From: Coptis chinensis | Taxonomy: Eukaryota > Streptophyta > Magnoliopsida > Ranunculales > Ranunculaceae | Direction: 5' to 3' | DNA: 64,000 bases | Assembly (NCBI GenBank): GCA_015680905.1 | Contig: CM027381.1 | Location: forward strand, 59,028,501 to 59,092,500 | Shown here: piece after piece, positions 9,683 to 21,039 of the stretch | Position numbering within the stretch: position 1 is the stretch's first letter | How the letters are laid out: the number at the start of each line of letters is the position of its first letter | The notes under the pieces: generated by a model | Databases searched by the model: none | The model's input: the letters and a program-made list of their open reading frames with translations, nothing else | What the model was told of the DNA's origin: nothing | Made by a program: the position numbers and the translations under genes

Positions 9683-12125
9683 TTTATATCTAATAACATA
9701 TCATCCATCTTATGCATAGTCTTAGGAAATCTGACTTAAAATGGGCCCACTTATAGTCTTGACTTAAAATGATTGTTTATCCCCGTTCTCATAATAGATG
9801 ATTCTCGATACAACAATAGTTATATGATTTTCTAACACACGAACAATGAATTCCACCTAGACTAAACCTTAGAAGTACACAATCTCCATTCTTCTAAGGG
9901 CAGTTTGAGGATCAGTTATGTGTTACTAAGGGTCGCCCATATCACCATGTTATTCGTATGAAACATCTAACGTCTTCCACAGTAAATCCCCTAACACACA
10001 TAACTGAAGCCAAAATCTGACAGGATTGGGTTCAATAAAGAGCTGACACGTAAGTTGCCTAAGATAACCTGTTATGGTTTGTTTTCAAACTTAGTTTTAG
10101 AAATCACAACTTTTGTACGAGTTATCTTTACAAAATCTCTAAACAATTTTTCAAAAACTTAAGGATATATAAAATGAAAATCTTACGTCCCAGAGTGACC
10201 AAAATGATACTGGATAAACGTATGATTTTATTCTCTTGTAGAAACCCTCTATATGGTTAGAGATACATTTTGACTATGAAAAACAATTTAAAAAAAATAA
10301 AAAATAAAAAAACCACACACACACATTTCATGTTTATGTATAGATAGTTGTTTACATATTTTATATTTTGCACTTTTTATTGTTAGTATAATAATAATCA
10401 TGTATGCATGTTAGATTTTCTTATATAGAATTTGGTATATGAGTAGAAGGTAATACAAATACATCATGCCAAAATTTCCATTTTCTTTTGTACTACATAT
10501 GTTTTCAAAAATACAAAACCCAAAAAAAAAAAATCATAGTAGAATAATTATGTAACTTATTAGTTAGATAACCCATGTATTTCTCTTTCTATATCCAACA
10601 ACCCACGCTCCAAACTTGTTTGTGGGTGGCATATTTTCAACACGAAGAACATAATACATGTGTCCTGCTGTTTTTGCTCATGGTTTTATGGTAATATCTT
10701 TTTTTATCTCTTCATACTTTGAGGACAAAACATATTTTTGTTTGGGGGTGGTATAGTAACATTTTGTAAAAACTAGGTATTTCTTATATTATTATATTTC
10801 TTTCTTTCTTAAATATTTTTTTGAAAGACCAAAATTATTTTTTTGTTTAGTACTAAAAGTCTTGTTTCATTTTTTCTATGATGAATAAATAGTCTAGAAG
10901 TCTCATTATAACAATATATTAAGGATTCGTTCTTCAAACTTAGACTAATATACGTACAATAGTTTCTGTATCTTTTCATGTATGGTGTGCATAAACATTT
11001 GATTGTATATAGCAATGAGTTTCTGAGGCCAAGGTTAGAACAATTAAGTTCCATATCCTGTAAGAATCTAGCCCAAAGCCTCATCTGAATGATTATTGAG
11101 TAATGACACAAAGGATATCCGGATAGAAATACCACATGTCCACTTGCTTTCTCACCACGCCATATCCAATAGGAGAATTTAGGCCTTTTTTGGATCAATA
11201 TAGCCAAATAAATAATGTTAAAAAATGAAAAAAAATATTTTTCCTCTAGTTACCCCTTTTTTAGCCTTCAAAAACTTCTAAAAGCCTTTTTATTCTTCGC
11301 TATCAATCCCTCACCCGTTATAACACACAATAAAAAGCTTACCCAGCTGACGAGTTCATAATTAGATGAATAGTAAAGAGAGAAGAGAATGCCTTATACA
11401 AAAACAGATCAGTTTGATTCTTCAAAAAGAAAGACCTTTTAAAAACCAAAACTCCAAAAAAATAAAAGGAGTCAAAAAGTCAAAAATCGAATCTCCCAAA
11501 AGTTCAAAATCAAAAAGAATCTATATCAAAAGAAACAAAATAAAAATTAGAACTCCCAAAAATTAAAATCATATGGAGTCACAAAGCCAAAAGGCTAAAA
11601 AATGACTTACAATTTCAGAAGCAAAGAACAAAACGAGATTCTTCTCTAGTTACAAGTATCTTGAATACCCAATTTCTCAACTTATCAGATTTTGTTTTCC
11701 CTTCCATTTTTCTTTATAAACCATCACCCTAGCCCCATAATTCCTAATAAAAGACCTCTAGCTCGATTACGAATATGATGGTGTGATAGTAAGTGGCAAT
11801 TGTGATCAATCGACTCCAGTTTTCTTTGGATGTCATTCGTGTATGTGAGGAATATAAATATATGCTACATTTGAGAGAACGAAACTTGAGTGAATCTATC
11901 AGAGAGTTTGTGTTTTAACACATTTTTGTGAGAACACATCTTAAGGACGCTCTCCAAAAGTTTCAGAAATAACTTTGCTTTTGCATTTCTTTGCTCATGT
12001 TTGCGCAATTATCTTTAGATGATTTAATTACTGTACATATGCTATCCTAAGTTCAAAGGAGCTTGTCCTTATTCCCCGTTAATGAGATATATAGACTTCT
12101 GATAATAAATAAGGAGACAAGACCC
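9507..12125 (+). repeat. Copy A2 of the duplicated unit, lacking the foldback insertion
   Basis: Direct repeat of 1-591 plus 4185-6470. Differences from A1 are many small changes, a missing block of about 200 bp near 9770, a shorter CA tract and the absence of the 3.6-kb foldback element, whose empty site is at 9841-9870. Past 12125 the sequence departs from A1, so the G-tract and LTR-like segment are not repeated on this side. Confidence 0.8.
9867..9899. other. Hairpin conserved with 4196-4230
   Basis: CCTTAGAAG and CTTCTAAGG around a 15-nt loop. It is the counterpart of the A1 hairpin. Confidence 0.65.
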
Positions 12126-12540
12126 TTTATTTTATTGCAATTTTATTTCTTGTATTGTTATTTTCTTTTGTTCAACTTATTAATTTCTTTTACTTTAAAG
12201 TCTTTCATTGCATTAAATACTTGTTTTCAATCTTGTTAGATATCAATCAAACTTGTTTCTACACTTTCCTTGTCATTTTAATCAATAGCTAAACAAGTTA
12301 CACTCATTTGAATCAATCAAATGAGTGTAACTTGTTAACCAAGTCACCTTTTTTTCCCCCTTTTCATTTCAAGTTTTTAATCCAATCAATCAACCTTTAA
12401 TGTTTTCATCATTTTAAAAAACTTGTTTTCAACCATTTTAGAGTTTAGAACATGAATAGAAGAAGTTTGAAGTTCTTGTTTTTAGCAAACCATTCACTTC
12501 AACTCATTAAAATAAACTCACCGCTTACTACCACTAGTAA
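12126..12540. other. No gene seen; AT-rich spacer
   Basis: T-rich non-coding sequence holding only the 20-bp hairpin described separately. Confidence 0.5.
12292..12336. other. Perfect 20-bp inverted repeat
   Basis: The arm AACAAGTTACACTCATTTGA (12292-12311) is exactly reverse-complemented at 12317-12336, around a 5-nt loop. Perfect pairing over 20 bp is unlikely by chance. It could be a tiny foldback or a replication slip. It is not flanked by obvious duplications. Confidence 0.85.
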
Positions 12541-14097
12541 TAATTCCAATTGGATATGAAACAAAACATGCACAAGAACAACATATCCAAAAATCAGATC
12601 AATTGCTTGTATAAAATGAGAGATATGAAATTCCCAATGTGAATGATTCTTCTTATTTTTCCTGTTTTCTGATTTTCTAAAGAGTTTTAGTGTAAATTCA
12701 ATATAAAATCGAATTTTAGTTATTTTTCAGTGATTCCAACTTGTGCTGCAATAAGACTGGTATATTCATGTTTATGTGATTGGTTATTGGCCATTTTACA
12801 TCCGTAAATGGGCACACGTTCTATTACAAAACTGGTTCTGCTCATGTTGAAGTTATGTTCTTTGTCTGACTTAGAATTGAATTACAGTATATTTAAAATT
12901 TGATTTAGGTTTCTATAAAATCATGAGATGAAATTTTATTGAGTCTTCTATCCAACGCAGCAAGCCTCGCTCAATTTGGATAGAAAGATATGAGTTCTAT
13001 AAGTTTGTGCGTCTGAAAATAGTTTCTGCACTGTGTTACAATCTAGTTTTTATATAGTTGGGAAGAGAGTTTGGAGTTCTAGAAAACATGAATAAGTAAG
13101 TTTTGCGAGTCTTCCTTCCATCCCAATTGGCCTCGACACATTCAGAGTCCTGTGGATATCGATATGGTATCTAAAAGTTTGGTTGGCATAAAACAGTGTG
13201 ACAAAAATCAATTTTTGCGCACTGTGCATGTTCGAGCCTTGTTTTATTATATTTAGAATGAGATTGAGAATTTTTGTAAAACATAATGAAGTAAAGTATT
13301 TGTGTTATATTTACAACGCAAAAAGCCTCGTTGATTTTGGATATATGTGGAAAGAGTTGTGTTATCCCAAAGAAAGCCCGTCAGAAATTTAGTTTGCTAA
13401 AAGTTAGAATTTTTACCATTTTCGACCTAAGTTTATTTCTAGATGGGTTAAGATTGAGACTTCGAGTTCCACATGAAAAAACAACTCTACATATCCTAGT
13501 TTCTAAATAATCAAGTTGCGTGTCATTTGGATGACTGTAGGAAAACTTATTGTGTTGTCAAGTTGGCTAGATAACCTACCATGTTTTCTTGTTAGGTACA
13601 ATGACCTATTTTGGGGAATATTTATGTTAAGAGCTACGTAAGGCTTGATTCAAATCTTGAGAGATTGGATATGTAGGCAGCCTTAGTTGAAGGTATAACT
13701 GCTATAGTATATATTATGATTTTGTTTTTGCAACCGATATATGATGCGATGTATGTAGTATTCGTATATATCCAAATGTGATTTTGTGTTTTACTTACGA
13801 GTCAAGAAACTATATGCCTCCACTAAAATGGGAAACTATCCCATGAGTCTCGAAAAGTAAGAGGAACTACTCGTCTTGATGTATGTAAGGGTTATGATTT
13901 TCGGGTTATGACAAGATTTAAGTTTATGAAATGTCAAAAATATAGAGGAGACTCTGCCAAAAATTTTGTAGGATTTTTCTGTGTTTGTATAGTTTGGGTT
14001 TTGCTTGGTTGGTTAATATCACATCTCGAGTTTCATAATGATTGTAGATGCCAAGTGCTTTGGGTATTAAATCCTTATGAAATTTGGGGCATGACAA
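12541..14097 (+). mobile_element. Chromovirus-like LTR (5' LTR or its 3' part)
   Basis: The segment ends in TTTGGGGCATGACA, as LTRs of plant Tekay/Del-type chromoviruses often do, and is followed after a few bases by a primer-binding site (14100-14111). It also contains the repeated 'aagcctcg' phrases (near 12961 and 13322) usual in the long transcribed leaders of these LTRs. The left end is uncertain: 12541-12625 resembles the end of the 662-bp element at 15446-15528. No gag or pol follows, so only a remnant is present. Confidence 0.45.
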
Positions 14098-14099
14098 AT

Positions 14100-14111
14100 T
14101 AGTATCAGAGC
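14100..14111 (+). other. Primer-binding site, initiator tRNA-Met type
   Basis: TAGTATCAGAGC differs by one base from TGGTATCAGAGC, the usual plant primer-binding site complementary to the 3' end of initiator tRNA-Met. It sits three bases after the TGACA end of the LTR-like sequence, which is the expected layout. Confidence 0.65.
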
Positions 14112-14871
14112 TTTAGGTTAGCCTAAACTTAGATGGTTTAGGTGATCCTCGGATTGTGGATGTTGGGTGTTTGAATTGTTTGGATGGTGTACGTGCGATA
14201 TGATAGTTATTATAGTGCTACGAGTATGATATTATTATCGTTTTGGTTGATTTTTAGGTTGTTTATTTTTGGCAATGAATGTTTATATAGAAGTTAGACA
14301 TTCTGTATATCTAGCGAATTGGTTTTCATGGTTATGGGGTGTCTTTGAAAGTTTTGGTTTGAGATTCCCTTTTTGCTTTGTAAAACTTTTGTGTTGAAAT
14401 CTTATTTGTTTGAATGAGGTGTGATTTGTTTGTTTACATATAAGGTTAATTTCTTTTGAGATGTGTATGCACACATGTATTGCTAATCTTGTATATCACT
14501 ATGAAGGATATTATTGTGAGATATTATGATTGCCTCGTTGGTTGTGATTATTACTGCATTTTATCCTTAGTGTTTTTAAATCATTCTTTTTCTAGAATTT
14601 AATATATTATAATATAAATAATGTTTATCTTGTGAGTGCATTAATATTTGATTAGTAGAATGAGTGGACCTTCCTAACATTCATGCAGGACTTTGGTCTA
14701 TCCAATAAAGCATAACTCAGGTAATTACAGGTTTGCCTATAAATATGTATAATTGAACCGTGGTATATATTGCACCATATTGTTTTTGTGGGGAATGTGA
14801 TTTAAGGTTCATGGTGTTGTACATCACTCATTCCAAATCTCGGGATGAGTTTTGTTTAGAGATGTGTATAT
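14112..14871. other. Retroelement leader-like sequence, no gene seen
   Basis: This lies after the primer-binding site, where gag would be expected. No reading frame longer than about 60 codons or gag motif is present, so the internal region is probably decayed or deleted. Confidence 0.4.
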
Positions 14872-15533
14872 TGTAACACCTCTCATTTTCAAAACCCTTT
14901 TTAACTATTTTGTGGCATTTCTTATGAATTTTTAATTCATATAGTTTATTGGTGTTTGTTAAATATTGAGATTTTATTTCAAAATTTTCCAACATATACT
15001 TACCGAAATTTTGGTTTTAAGATATATTTGAATTGAGCTTGAGTTATGTGGGCTTCATAAGAAAGGTTTTGGACCTTTATTCTAATTTTGGGGTAAGTTA
15101 GGTATGCGGTATGGCCAACTAATAAGGCCTAGAGTGAGGATAGACACCAACAGACAAAAGGGTCAGGTCGTAGGATGGGAGAGATATCATGAGAAATTGA
15201 GAGGAAAAGAATACTAAACTAGATAGAATTGAAGTGAAGAAAAAGATGAAAACAAGTAACAAAATAAATTTGGGGAAATCAAAGCTTGAAGTTCTTACAT
15301 TTTTGAATCATTTTTTTTTGCAGCTTGTACCTCTCAAATTCGATGTATACAGGTGAGTGATCCTTCTATTTTTGTTTTTCCTATTTTTCTATATAGTTCA
15401 TACTATAAATTGCATATCAAATCAAATATTTAGTATTTTCTCCTAATTCCAATTGGAGATGAAACAAAACATGCATAAGAACAATATATCCAAAAATCAT
15501 ATCAATTGCTTGTATAAAATGAGAGGTGTTACA
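14872..15533. mobile_element. 662-bp element with TGTAACACC/GGTGTTACA ends (solo LTR or MITE)
   Basis: It begins with TGTAACACCTCTCATTTT and ends with the exact reverse complement of those 18 bases. The flanks TATAT (14867-14871) and TATCT (15534-15538) could be a 5-bp target duplication with one mismatch. TGTAACACC starts are common for LTRs of plant chromoviruses, so a solo LTR fits. The long terminal inverted repeat would also fit a small DNA element. The part near 15446-15528 is related to 12541-12625. Confidence 0.6.
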
Positions 15534-17892
15534 TATCTCCTCATCGAAAAATGGGTGGAATATTTTCTATACTCCTCGGCAGCATGCCATTTGATAATTG
15601 CAAATTTGTATATATACTAGTATTTGCCCGTGACGTATGACACAGCTGTAAAAAGCCCTGCCCAAGTCCGCCGACTTAAAAAGCCTAACAAACCAAATAG
15701 CCCAGACATAAAAAGCCTAGACCAAATGGTTAGTGTACAATCACAAAGTGTTTAGGGGTCTGACGTTGCAACAACCCAAATGGTGTAAATAGGTCATACG
15801 TAAAAAGTTTAACCCAAATGATTAGAGTGTCCAGTCCATGCAGTCTTTGTTGACCACTACTTTATTAGTGTGACTTCAAGAAAAAGAGATGATCCTATGA
15901 GCCCGTTTAAGTTTACTAAAACAACATGCCACCAAAGAGCCCTAGATTCCACCATGTCACAAGCACCATGAGAACTTGAAAAGTTGTTTAAGTCCTAGGA
16001 TGGGAGGCCCTGCGGACCCTATATTTTTCTAATTTGTTATATAGATTATGTGACTCAAAACACACACTAACGTACACTTATGTTAAGACCTTACTCTCTA
16101 AATGAATTGAAGTATAACTTGAGTAAGGGAATCATCTCATATCTAGACGCTTGAGCACTTTATACACACTACTGGACTAACTCTTTAGAGAATCATGGTG
16201 AGAGAAAATGGATTTTTGAGTGTTTTACCCTACACTACAGATTACTTGCTTAACAAGTTACAAAAACAGAATTCAATTTACTCAACAAAATATAATTGTT
16301 TAAGAATAGATTGAAAGAAAGAGAGTTGTCTAGAGTTAAATCCACTCTTGCTTGGATCATACCTACTGTCCTAGACAATTATCCACTACATCTCTAGTCT
16401 CTCCTCTAATTTATAGACAAATCATAGGCGATGGTCGAGTATTGATCCCTAACAATATGGACTTACCTCTAAATCCACGTTGTTAGCATGAAAAATTGAA
16501 CTTGTATTTCATCTATGAAATACTCATTCGATTAACTCCTGGCTTGTCAATGCATCTGGCATTCATTGGAATTTACTTTTAGCCTTGGTCAAGTTGCGCG
16601 CTCTACTTCTAGGAGTTGCGTGCGCTACTCTGTTTGAAGATATAGACTCCAAAATTGAACGGTTGTTGTCATTTTGTGGCTTGAATGCCCTGAGCAATAG
16701 ACTGTAAGTTCAAGTTTAGATACTGATCCTTACATGAGATTCATTAACCCTCTACAAGGGAGTGTTTTCATGATCCTAATATTGATTAACTACAGAAATG
16801 ATAATCATAAAAAGAACAAGAATGTAAATTATACTAAATTGAAACTAGATAAACTTTTATTACAACTATTATATTAAAGACTTGTTACATGGTATTAAAA
16901 CTACAACTAGAAAACTTGGAATGAAAGTTACTAAACTAAGAAACTTAGGACTAGAACTTAAGAATGGAGAGAGTGCTCTCCTCCGTAAGGAATGGAATGG
17001 GATTAATATATGAGAATGGTTCTCATATACATCACCATCTTTTTTGTCACATTTTTCAACTTTTTCTTATTTTCAAACCTACTCCTCTATTTTTTTTCTT
17101 CAAGTTTGGTACCTTGATTTATGGTACCATGACTTTTGCACCATTATTTCCTTGACTTTCTTCATGTGCTTGATAATGGAGAAACCCAATTTGGTAGGCT
17201 CCACAAGCTTTGACCAGTGGTTGATCGAAAGTTGACATTTTACAAAGTCCTGCCGTTGCGTAAAATACATCGCACTAATTGTTTTTCCAGGTTACTTGCC
17301 AAATTCGGAGTCTAGAATCAGATTATATGAGCTTCGAAAGTTTGTTGACTTTTTTGTACGATTGACCTAGTTTGACTCAGGAATGATCGGAGTTGAGTCC
17401 ATGGGCTTTATTCTGGCCTTTTTAAGCTTCAAATGGGCTAAGAAGGAAGATTTCTAGTCCAAGTACTATTTGACCGTAGTATCATGCTAAACATACTAGT
17501 TTCGCTGGATTTTTTCTTTGATTGCCAAAAACCTGTGAAAGCATGAAAACACGATTATTCCATGATTATAAAACACATATTTAACCAAAATACAATATCT
17601 CTACGGGGTTTATATCATAGTTTTGGGTGCTTATTATTAAATAATAGTTTATTCCACATATAATCAATTCAGATGGTGTTTCTAGGATTATTGTTAAAAT
17701 AAATTGAGATAAAGATTTTTGATGGGACAACCCAATCGATTTTTACATTCAAGGTGACATAAAAGCATACAACTTTTGCCCCTTAATCGCCACATTATTC
17801 AAAATTAAGTACTCACCCTAACAGTACTTTGAGGAGAGACGATAGGCAAAAAAAGTAAAAAGTGCGATGGATAATATGCAAACAAAAACTAT
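15534..17892. other. No gene seen
   Basis: AT-rich intergenic sequence of about 2.4 kb with no coding signature on either strand and no terminal repeats I can pair. Short open frames at 16964-17235 look random. Confidence 0.5.
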
Positions 17893-18365
17893 CTACATCA
17901 CATGAATTAGGCAAATCTCCTGCCACAATAAACTGCAATTCGGATCATCCTCCAAAATCATCTCCACCACTTGGTTTTGAATCGGTTTCTTCACTTCCCA
18001 AATCCCATTAAACATTGGTGGCATCTCATCTTTCCTCTCAATACCCTGAGGTCCCCTAAAAGTTTTAAAATGGTCATGCCAAAATCTAATAGAATCCCGA
18101 ACATTCCAAACTCTATAAATAGTAAGTCCGGTTATGACAAAAAAAAAACAATTGCCACACCAAACACATATATCACAGGTGAATAAACTTTGTAATAAAA
18201 TGAAGAAGTCTTAAAAAGTGCGATTAGAAACCCCATATATAGTGTCATGCAAGTACTATATCCTGCAAAAATTTTGTAAACCAGATCTCTGATGGATTGT
18301 TCCTCATCGAAAACAAACTTGTTGGTCAGAATGAGAGGTGGGTCTGTTAAACCAAACAAATACAT
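17893..18365 (-). pseudogene. Membrane-protein-like gene fragment with homopolymer frameshift
   Basis: Not recognised. On the minus strand an open frame from 18365 gives 77 residues: a polar start with FDEEQSIRDLVYK, then two hydrophobic segments (about residues 34-50 and 60-76). It stops inside a T run near 18140. Skipping one base of that run opens a second frame to the TAG at 17893-17895, adding about 80 residues with a soluble character (WHDHF, FNGIWEV, MILEDDPNCSLLWQE). The joined composition looks like real coding sequence and unlike the neighbouring transposons. It may be one exon of a larger gene, since the frame also stays open for a short way upstream of the Met and a TTTGCAG acceptor-like site lies there. 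Function unknown. Confidence 0.4.
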
Positions 18366-18554
18366 AACATTAAGATCAATTAAATAAATTAGTACACTGC
18401 AAAGCGGTGAGATGAGAAATGAGCGGCGAATAAGAGAGACGGCGAGTTGTGAGGTAGGTTTAGCTCAAATGGAAGGGTCGTCGGCGCCAATCTTATGGAA
18501 TAGTGATATTGTAAAATAATTTAAGATTCTAAAGTTCTTTTTATGAGATTATGT

Positions 18555-18693
18555 AACTACAAGAAAATAGACCTTTGCCCACGGATCACTGTTATTTTTA
18601 GCCACAGTCATGCACCCTGGCATAACTTCCTACACCTTTTGACCGTAGCAAATAGGTTATTTCTCATTTTGTGGCTTCAATAATTTTAGCCAC
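18555..18693. mobile_element. Possible CACTA-like terminal fragment
   Basis: AACTACAAGAAAATA resembles the CACTACAAGAAA terminus of plant CACTA (Spm/En) elements. It is followed by 'gccacagt' and 'gccacggt' phrases that continue on the far side of the hAT element (19828-19915). The opposite terminus was not found, so this is weak. Confidence 0.3.
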
Positions 18694-18701
18694 GGTTTAA
18701 C
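18694..18701. repeat. Left 8-bp target-site duplication of the hAT element
   Basis: GGTTTAAC, repeated exactly at 19820-19827. A duplication of 8 bp is the hallmark of hAT transposition. Confidence 0.85.
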
Positions 18702-19819
18702 TAGGGGTGCCAACGGGTCGGTTTTGGGTCAGGTTTTATCGATTTCGGTTTGGGTTTTACTATTTGCGGTTATATCGGTTTCGGTTCTCATCGGTTTTAG
18801 TATGAGAATTATAGAACCCAACCCAAAACCATCAAAACCCATGGTTTTTTATCGGTTTCGGTTCTAATTCGGGTCTTTATTATTTATTATGATTATTAAA
18901 CAATTTCAATTATTTAAACACTAAAACTTATTTTTATTTTTTTCTTTTCTTACATGATAATATTTTATGTATAATTAGTGATGTATCAACAATTATATTT
19001 ACATCAATCTATATATGAACATATATAAATCATACACGTTAAAACATTTACCATTCATATGATAATTTCAAGCTTTGATATAGAAATTAAATTAATCAAA
19101 TATCTATAACCCCAAAAATTTGATTTTTTTTTTACGTGCATACACATATATTTATTTCCTTGTATTAACTCGATCGTGTACATGTGCAATCACATATATT
19201 TGTTACATTGATATATTTTACGTATACACATATATTTGTACACGTGTATTAACATGAATTTTAAATCAATCATGCGAGTACATCCGTCTTTACAATTACA
19301 TCTCATCACTAATTTTTAACATTAACACTACATATTGGTTTATAATAAGTGTGTGTACCACAATATATCAAGCATGTGTATCTTATTTAAATATACATAT
19401 GCATAAGTTAATAAATATAAAATGTATTAATTAATTCATAATATATACATTAACATTATTATTAACATCTATGATACACTTGTTTAACATATTGTTATAA
19501 AATATACATTTAACAACAAACATTCACTATTATGCTATATATATTTAATAGACTTTTACACTAAAAAACATATTTTATATTATAATGTATGAGTTTGATT
19601 ATCTTAAAATTAATATAATACTAAATTTTATATATTGAAATCATAATAATCGGTTTCGGTTTTGATTCGGTACCCACGGGTTTTTACTATTTGGTTCTAC
19701 GATTTCGGTTCTTTATCGATTCGGTTCTTAATGACCCGTTTTAAATGGGTCTAACTTTTTAAGACCCAGGAACAACATTCGGTTTCGGTTCGGTAATCGG
19801 GTACCCATTGGCACCCCTA
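18702..19819. mobile_element. Non-autonomous hAT element, 1.1 kb
   Basis: It starts TAGGGGTGCCAACGGGT and ends with the inverted ACCCATTGGCACCCCTA, with one internal mismatch over the first 17 bp. It is flanked by an exact 8-bp duplication. Both subterminal regions are packed with copies of TCGGTTTCGGTT and GGTTCT, in direct order on the left and again on the right, as expected for transposase-binding subterminal repeats. The 0.7-kb centre is extremely AT-rich and has no coding capacity, so movement would need a transposase supplied elsewhere. Confidence 0.85.
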
Positions 19820-19827
19820 GGTTTAAC
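19820..19827. repeat. Right 8-bp target-site duplication of the hAT element
   Basis: GGTTTAAC, identical to 18694-18701. Confidence 0.85.
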
Positions 19828-19935
19828 TCATAACTTGGGGCGTGGGTGCGGCCGGGGCGAAACCGTCAATTACGATTTTTGACCGTGGGTTAGGGCTGAA
19901 CCCCCACACTCTTTTACTCTTTTAACACTTAGTAG

Positions 19936-19971
<36 letters not shown>
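19936..19971. repeat. Poly(A) run of 36
   Basis: Uninterrupted A tract. It might be the tail of an inserted transcript, but no coding sequence or target duplication was found around it. Confidence 0.9.
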
Positions 19972-19973
<2 letters not shown>

Positions 19974-20127
19974 CGGTTTAACCTTTTTCCTTCACCACCA
20001 CTTAGCCTTCTTCCCCCACCGCCACTTAGCCTTCGTCTCCCACCACCACTTAACCATTTATTTTTTTATTTTTATTTTTTGTCTTTCTCCTTCTCTCAAC
20101 ACAACAATCTCAATTCATCATTTGCAT

Positions 20128-20129
<2 letters not shown>

Positions 20130-20214
<85 letters not shown>
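20130..20214. repeat. Compound microsatellite (CT)n(AT)n
   Basis: About 28 CT units pass directly into about 14 AT units. Confidence 0.95.
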
Positions 20215-20216
<2 letters not shown>

Positions 20217-20586
20217 TTTATTTTTCTATTTATGTTTAGGGTTTATTATGTTTGGGATTGGAAAATTGGGTGTTAATTTGTTTTGGAAAAATATTCACCG
20301 TTGGGTTTTGTTGCAAAAACCAACCCAAATTTGAGTAGTGAGTTTCCACGAACTAAAGTTCAAAAAGATTATTAAACTAAACCAAGAAAAAATAAACGAG
20401 ACTCCATTCTGAATTTGATCTCTCGGTTAGTGTTATTTTTATTTTTTCTATTTGTTTCGTTTTCGATTAATAATGTTATTTGATGTGTCACTTTTCAATT
20501 TTTTTTAAATGTATTATGAATTTACGGGGTTGTTTCTATTCCATAATTTGTAATATTTGATTACTGAATTTGTAATAAGGATTATT

Positions 20587-20976
20587 TGTGTCAGCCTGTT
20601 TTATGACCCATGAGATGCCATGACCTGGGGCCCGACGTGGAATAGTGCGAGGAGAACGCAAAACACCGAAGCAAGTCCACGACATTCTAGAAGAAGGTGG
20701 GCCACATAAGGACCGGGGGTTCAGGGGTGTCGGGGTCAACATGAGGGGCACACGATAAGGAATAAGGGATGGGGTGTACATGATCCGAGCCGAACCCTAA
20801 AGGGGAGTGGGTGAAAAGCTAACCAAGAGATAGAAGGCTGATCAACGGATGGGAAGAGAAGGTGGAGGATATAAAAAGGAACAGTGAATCCAAGACAAAA
20901 GAGAAAAGAAAGAAAAAAAGAAAAAGGGAGAGATAAAAAGAGAGAGAACGAGAAACGAGGTGAATCATTAAACACA
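20587..20976 (+). mobile_element. 5' LTR of the Tat-like element
   Basis: About 390 bp from TGTGTCAGCC to ...TTAAACACA, ending just before the primer-binding site. The TATAAAA box is at 20870-20876, followed by a purine-rich leader. The exact first base cannot be confirmed because no 3' LTR is present for comparison. Confidence 0.65.
20870..20876 (+). promoter_or_regulatory. TATA box of the Tat-like 5' LTR
   Basis: TATAAAA in the context GGATATAAAAAGG, about 100 bp before the LTR end, the usual place for LTR promoters. Confidence 0.55.
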
Positions 20977-20978
20977 TT

Positions 20979-20996
20979 TGGCGCCGTCTGTGGGGA
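20979..20996 (+). other. Primer-binding site TGGCGCCGTCTGTGGGGA
   Basis: TGGCGCCGTC is the common start of primer-binding sites in plant Tat and Athila elements, complementary to a tRNA ending in GGCGCCA. The exact tRNA is not certain from sequence alone. Confidence 0.75.
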
Positions 20997-21039
20997 CGAG
21001 TTAGTCCACGACCTAGTGAGAAAAAGGAAAGGTTAGAGC

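Noticed and set aside
19936..19971. Processed pseudogene or SINE ending in the poly(A) run
   Set aside because: No target duplication, coding remnant or polymerase III promoter motifs could be paired with the run.
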